Source of the DNA: Dehalococcoidales bacterium
GTDB lineage: Bacteria > Chloroflexota > Dehalococcoidia > E44-bin15
Direction of reading: 5' to 3'
Assembly: GCA_012974295.1 (NCBI GenBank)
Contig: JAAXQM010000261.1
Coordinates: forward strand, 1-6,965
DNA length: 6,965 nt
Shown here piece after piece: positions 6,643 through 6,965 of the stretch. Below the pieces are notes generated by a model. The model was not told the origin of the DNA and did no database searches. It worked only from the letters and a program-made list of their open reading frames with translations. A program made the position numbers and the translations under genes. How positions within the stretch are numbered: the stretch's first letter is position 1; the number at the start of each line of letters is the position of its first letter.

Positions 6643-6762
6643 AGACTGCTGAAACAGTCTAAATCAACCCCCTAATCCCCCAATCTTGGGGGACTTTTTA
6701 AAGCTGGGGGACACCCCCAGACCCCCGGCAGGAAGTATTCTGCACCTCTTTTTCAACGGTCT
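6643..6762 (+). repeat. Dispersed 120-bp hairpin-rich element, copy B
   Basis: This second copy is the same length as copy A and in the same orientation. Its terminal inverted repeats are the clearest of the three: AGACTGCTGAAA against AGACCGTTGAAA read from the right end (10 of 12). The left-end hairpin AGACTG-CTGAAA-CAGTCT is perfect here. The C/G hairpin is TCCCCC (6676-6681) with GGGGGA (6688-6693), followed by CTTTTT (6694-6699), which is terminator-like on the + strand. The 7-bp hairpin of copy A is conserved exactly (6704-6720). The CAGGA hairpin carries a T that leaves a G-T wobble. It starts only 45 bases upstream of the aminotransferase start codon, so that gene's promoter must lie in the 44-base gap, within the element, or beyond it. 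By eye it differs from copy C at 4 of 117 positions. Confidence 0.88.
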
Positions 6763-6848
6763 GTAATAGTACGGTTGTGCTGCTCGTTTCTTACGTGGCT
6801 CCATCCTGAGTTTAACTGGACCTCTTTATCCTTCCAGGGTAAGAAGAT
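6763..6848. other. Unique spacer between repeat copies B and C, no gene seen
   Basis: Eighty-six bases separate the end of copy B from the start of copy C. I see no credible gene, RNA or clear promoter in them. Together with the repeats and the 44-base leader of the aminotransferase, they make up the 367-base gene-free right end of the window (6599-6965). A 46-codon - strand reading frame (6804 to 6664) starts here and runs through copy B, but it lacks a proper ribosome binding site and is made largely of repeat sequence. Confidence 0.6.
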
Positions 6849-6965
6849 AGACTGCTGAAACAGTCTAAATCAACCCCCTAACCCCCCAATCTTGGGGGAC
6901 TTTTTAAAGCTGGGGGACACCCCCAGACCCCCGGCAGGAAGTATCCTGCATCTCTTTTTCAGCGG
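6849..6965 (+). repeat. Dispersed 120-bp hairpin-rich element, copy C (cut by window end)
   Basis: This third copy has the same orientation and starts 206 bases after the start of copy B. Only the last three bases are expected to lie outside the window. It has the perfect left hairpin (AGACTG with CAGTCT), the C/G hairpin (CCCCCC at 6882-6887 with GGGGG at 6894-6898, outer C-A mismatch) followed by CTTTTT, the exact 7-bp hairpin and a perfect CAGGA-AGTA-TCCTG hairpin. The right end reads TTTTTCAGCGG at the window edge. Its complement, CCGCTGAAAAA, pairs with the left CTGCTGAAA at 8 of 9 positions. It is closer to copy B than to copy A. Confidence 0.87.

Noticed and set aside
6599..6680. Promoter for the aminotransferase within or beside copy B
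   Set aside because: The only -35/-10-like pair seen on the - strand (TTGATT, 18 bases, TAAATC) has a poor -10 match and overlaps the repeat end, so it was not called.
6664..6804. 46-codon basic - strand reading frame starting MEPRKKRAAQPYYY
   Set aside because: No well-placed ribosome binding site. More than half is translated repeat sequence, and copy A does not preserve the same reading frame to its end (it stops early).
5326..6965. CRISPR-like array formed by the repeats
   Set aside because: Repeats are 120 bp, have internal hairpins and are spaced irregularly (1317 and 206 bp), with a gene between two of them and no cas genes.

Overview
The window looks like part of the chromosome of an anaerobic, ferredoxin-using bacterium. 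An oxygen-sensitive 2-oxoacid:ferredoxin oxidoreductase (IorAB), a PaaK-type aryl-CoA ligase, a tandem-ACT protein and a branched-chain-type ABC transporter are tightly packed on the + strand. This set, together with G/C-run-rich dispersed repeats, recalls anaerobic Chloroflexota (Dehalococcoidia-like) or syntrophic/sulfate-reducing lineages. That placement rests on overall protein character, not on a search.

Layout. Positions 2-1119 hold the end of a LivG-type ATPase and a complete LivF-type ATPase, overlapping by one base. After a 44-base gap, positions 1164-4872 hold iorA, iorB and paaK, joined by ATGA-type overlaps. A 41-base gap and a strong G-rich ribosome binding site then lead to a 135-residue double-ACT protein (4914-5321). 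The whole + strand run is probably one transcription unit, or two closely linked ones, for uptake and activation of aromatic (amino) acids. It ends at a strong hairpin that lies inside a dispersed repeat.

On the opposite strand, 5497-6598 carries a class I PLP aminotransferase that would supply 2-oxoacids to IorAB. It is broken: the reading frame changes near 6101-6117, and about 30 family-conserved residues, including the NNPTG-type PLP-binding motif, are absent at that point. The rest of the protein is well preserved. This points to a recent deletion or an assembly artefact.

The right third is marked by three same-orientation copies of a 120-bp element (5326-5445, 6643-6762, 6849 to the window end). 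It has imperfect terminal inverted repeats of about 12 bp and several internal GC-rich hairpins. Two copies bracket the broken aminotransferase and the third lies 206 bp further on. It looks like a non-autonomous, MITE-like or REP-like family, and is the least explained structure here. No RNA genes, CRISPR array, integrase or transposase gene were seen.

Working together, the aminotransferase would convert aromatic amino acids to aryl-pyruvates. IorAB would oxidatively decarboxylate these to aryl-acetyl-CoA with reduction of ferredoxin. PaaK would interconvert arylacetate and aryl-acetyl-CoA at the cost of ATP. The same enzymes can also run in the reductive direction to salvage aryl acids into aromatic amino acids, and the sequence alone does not decide which.
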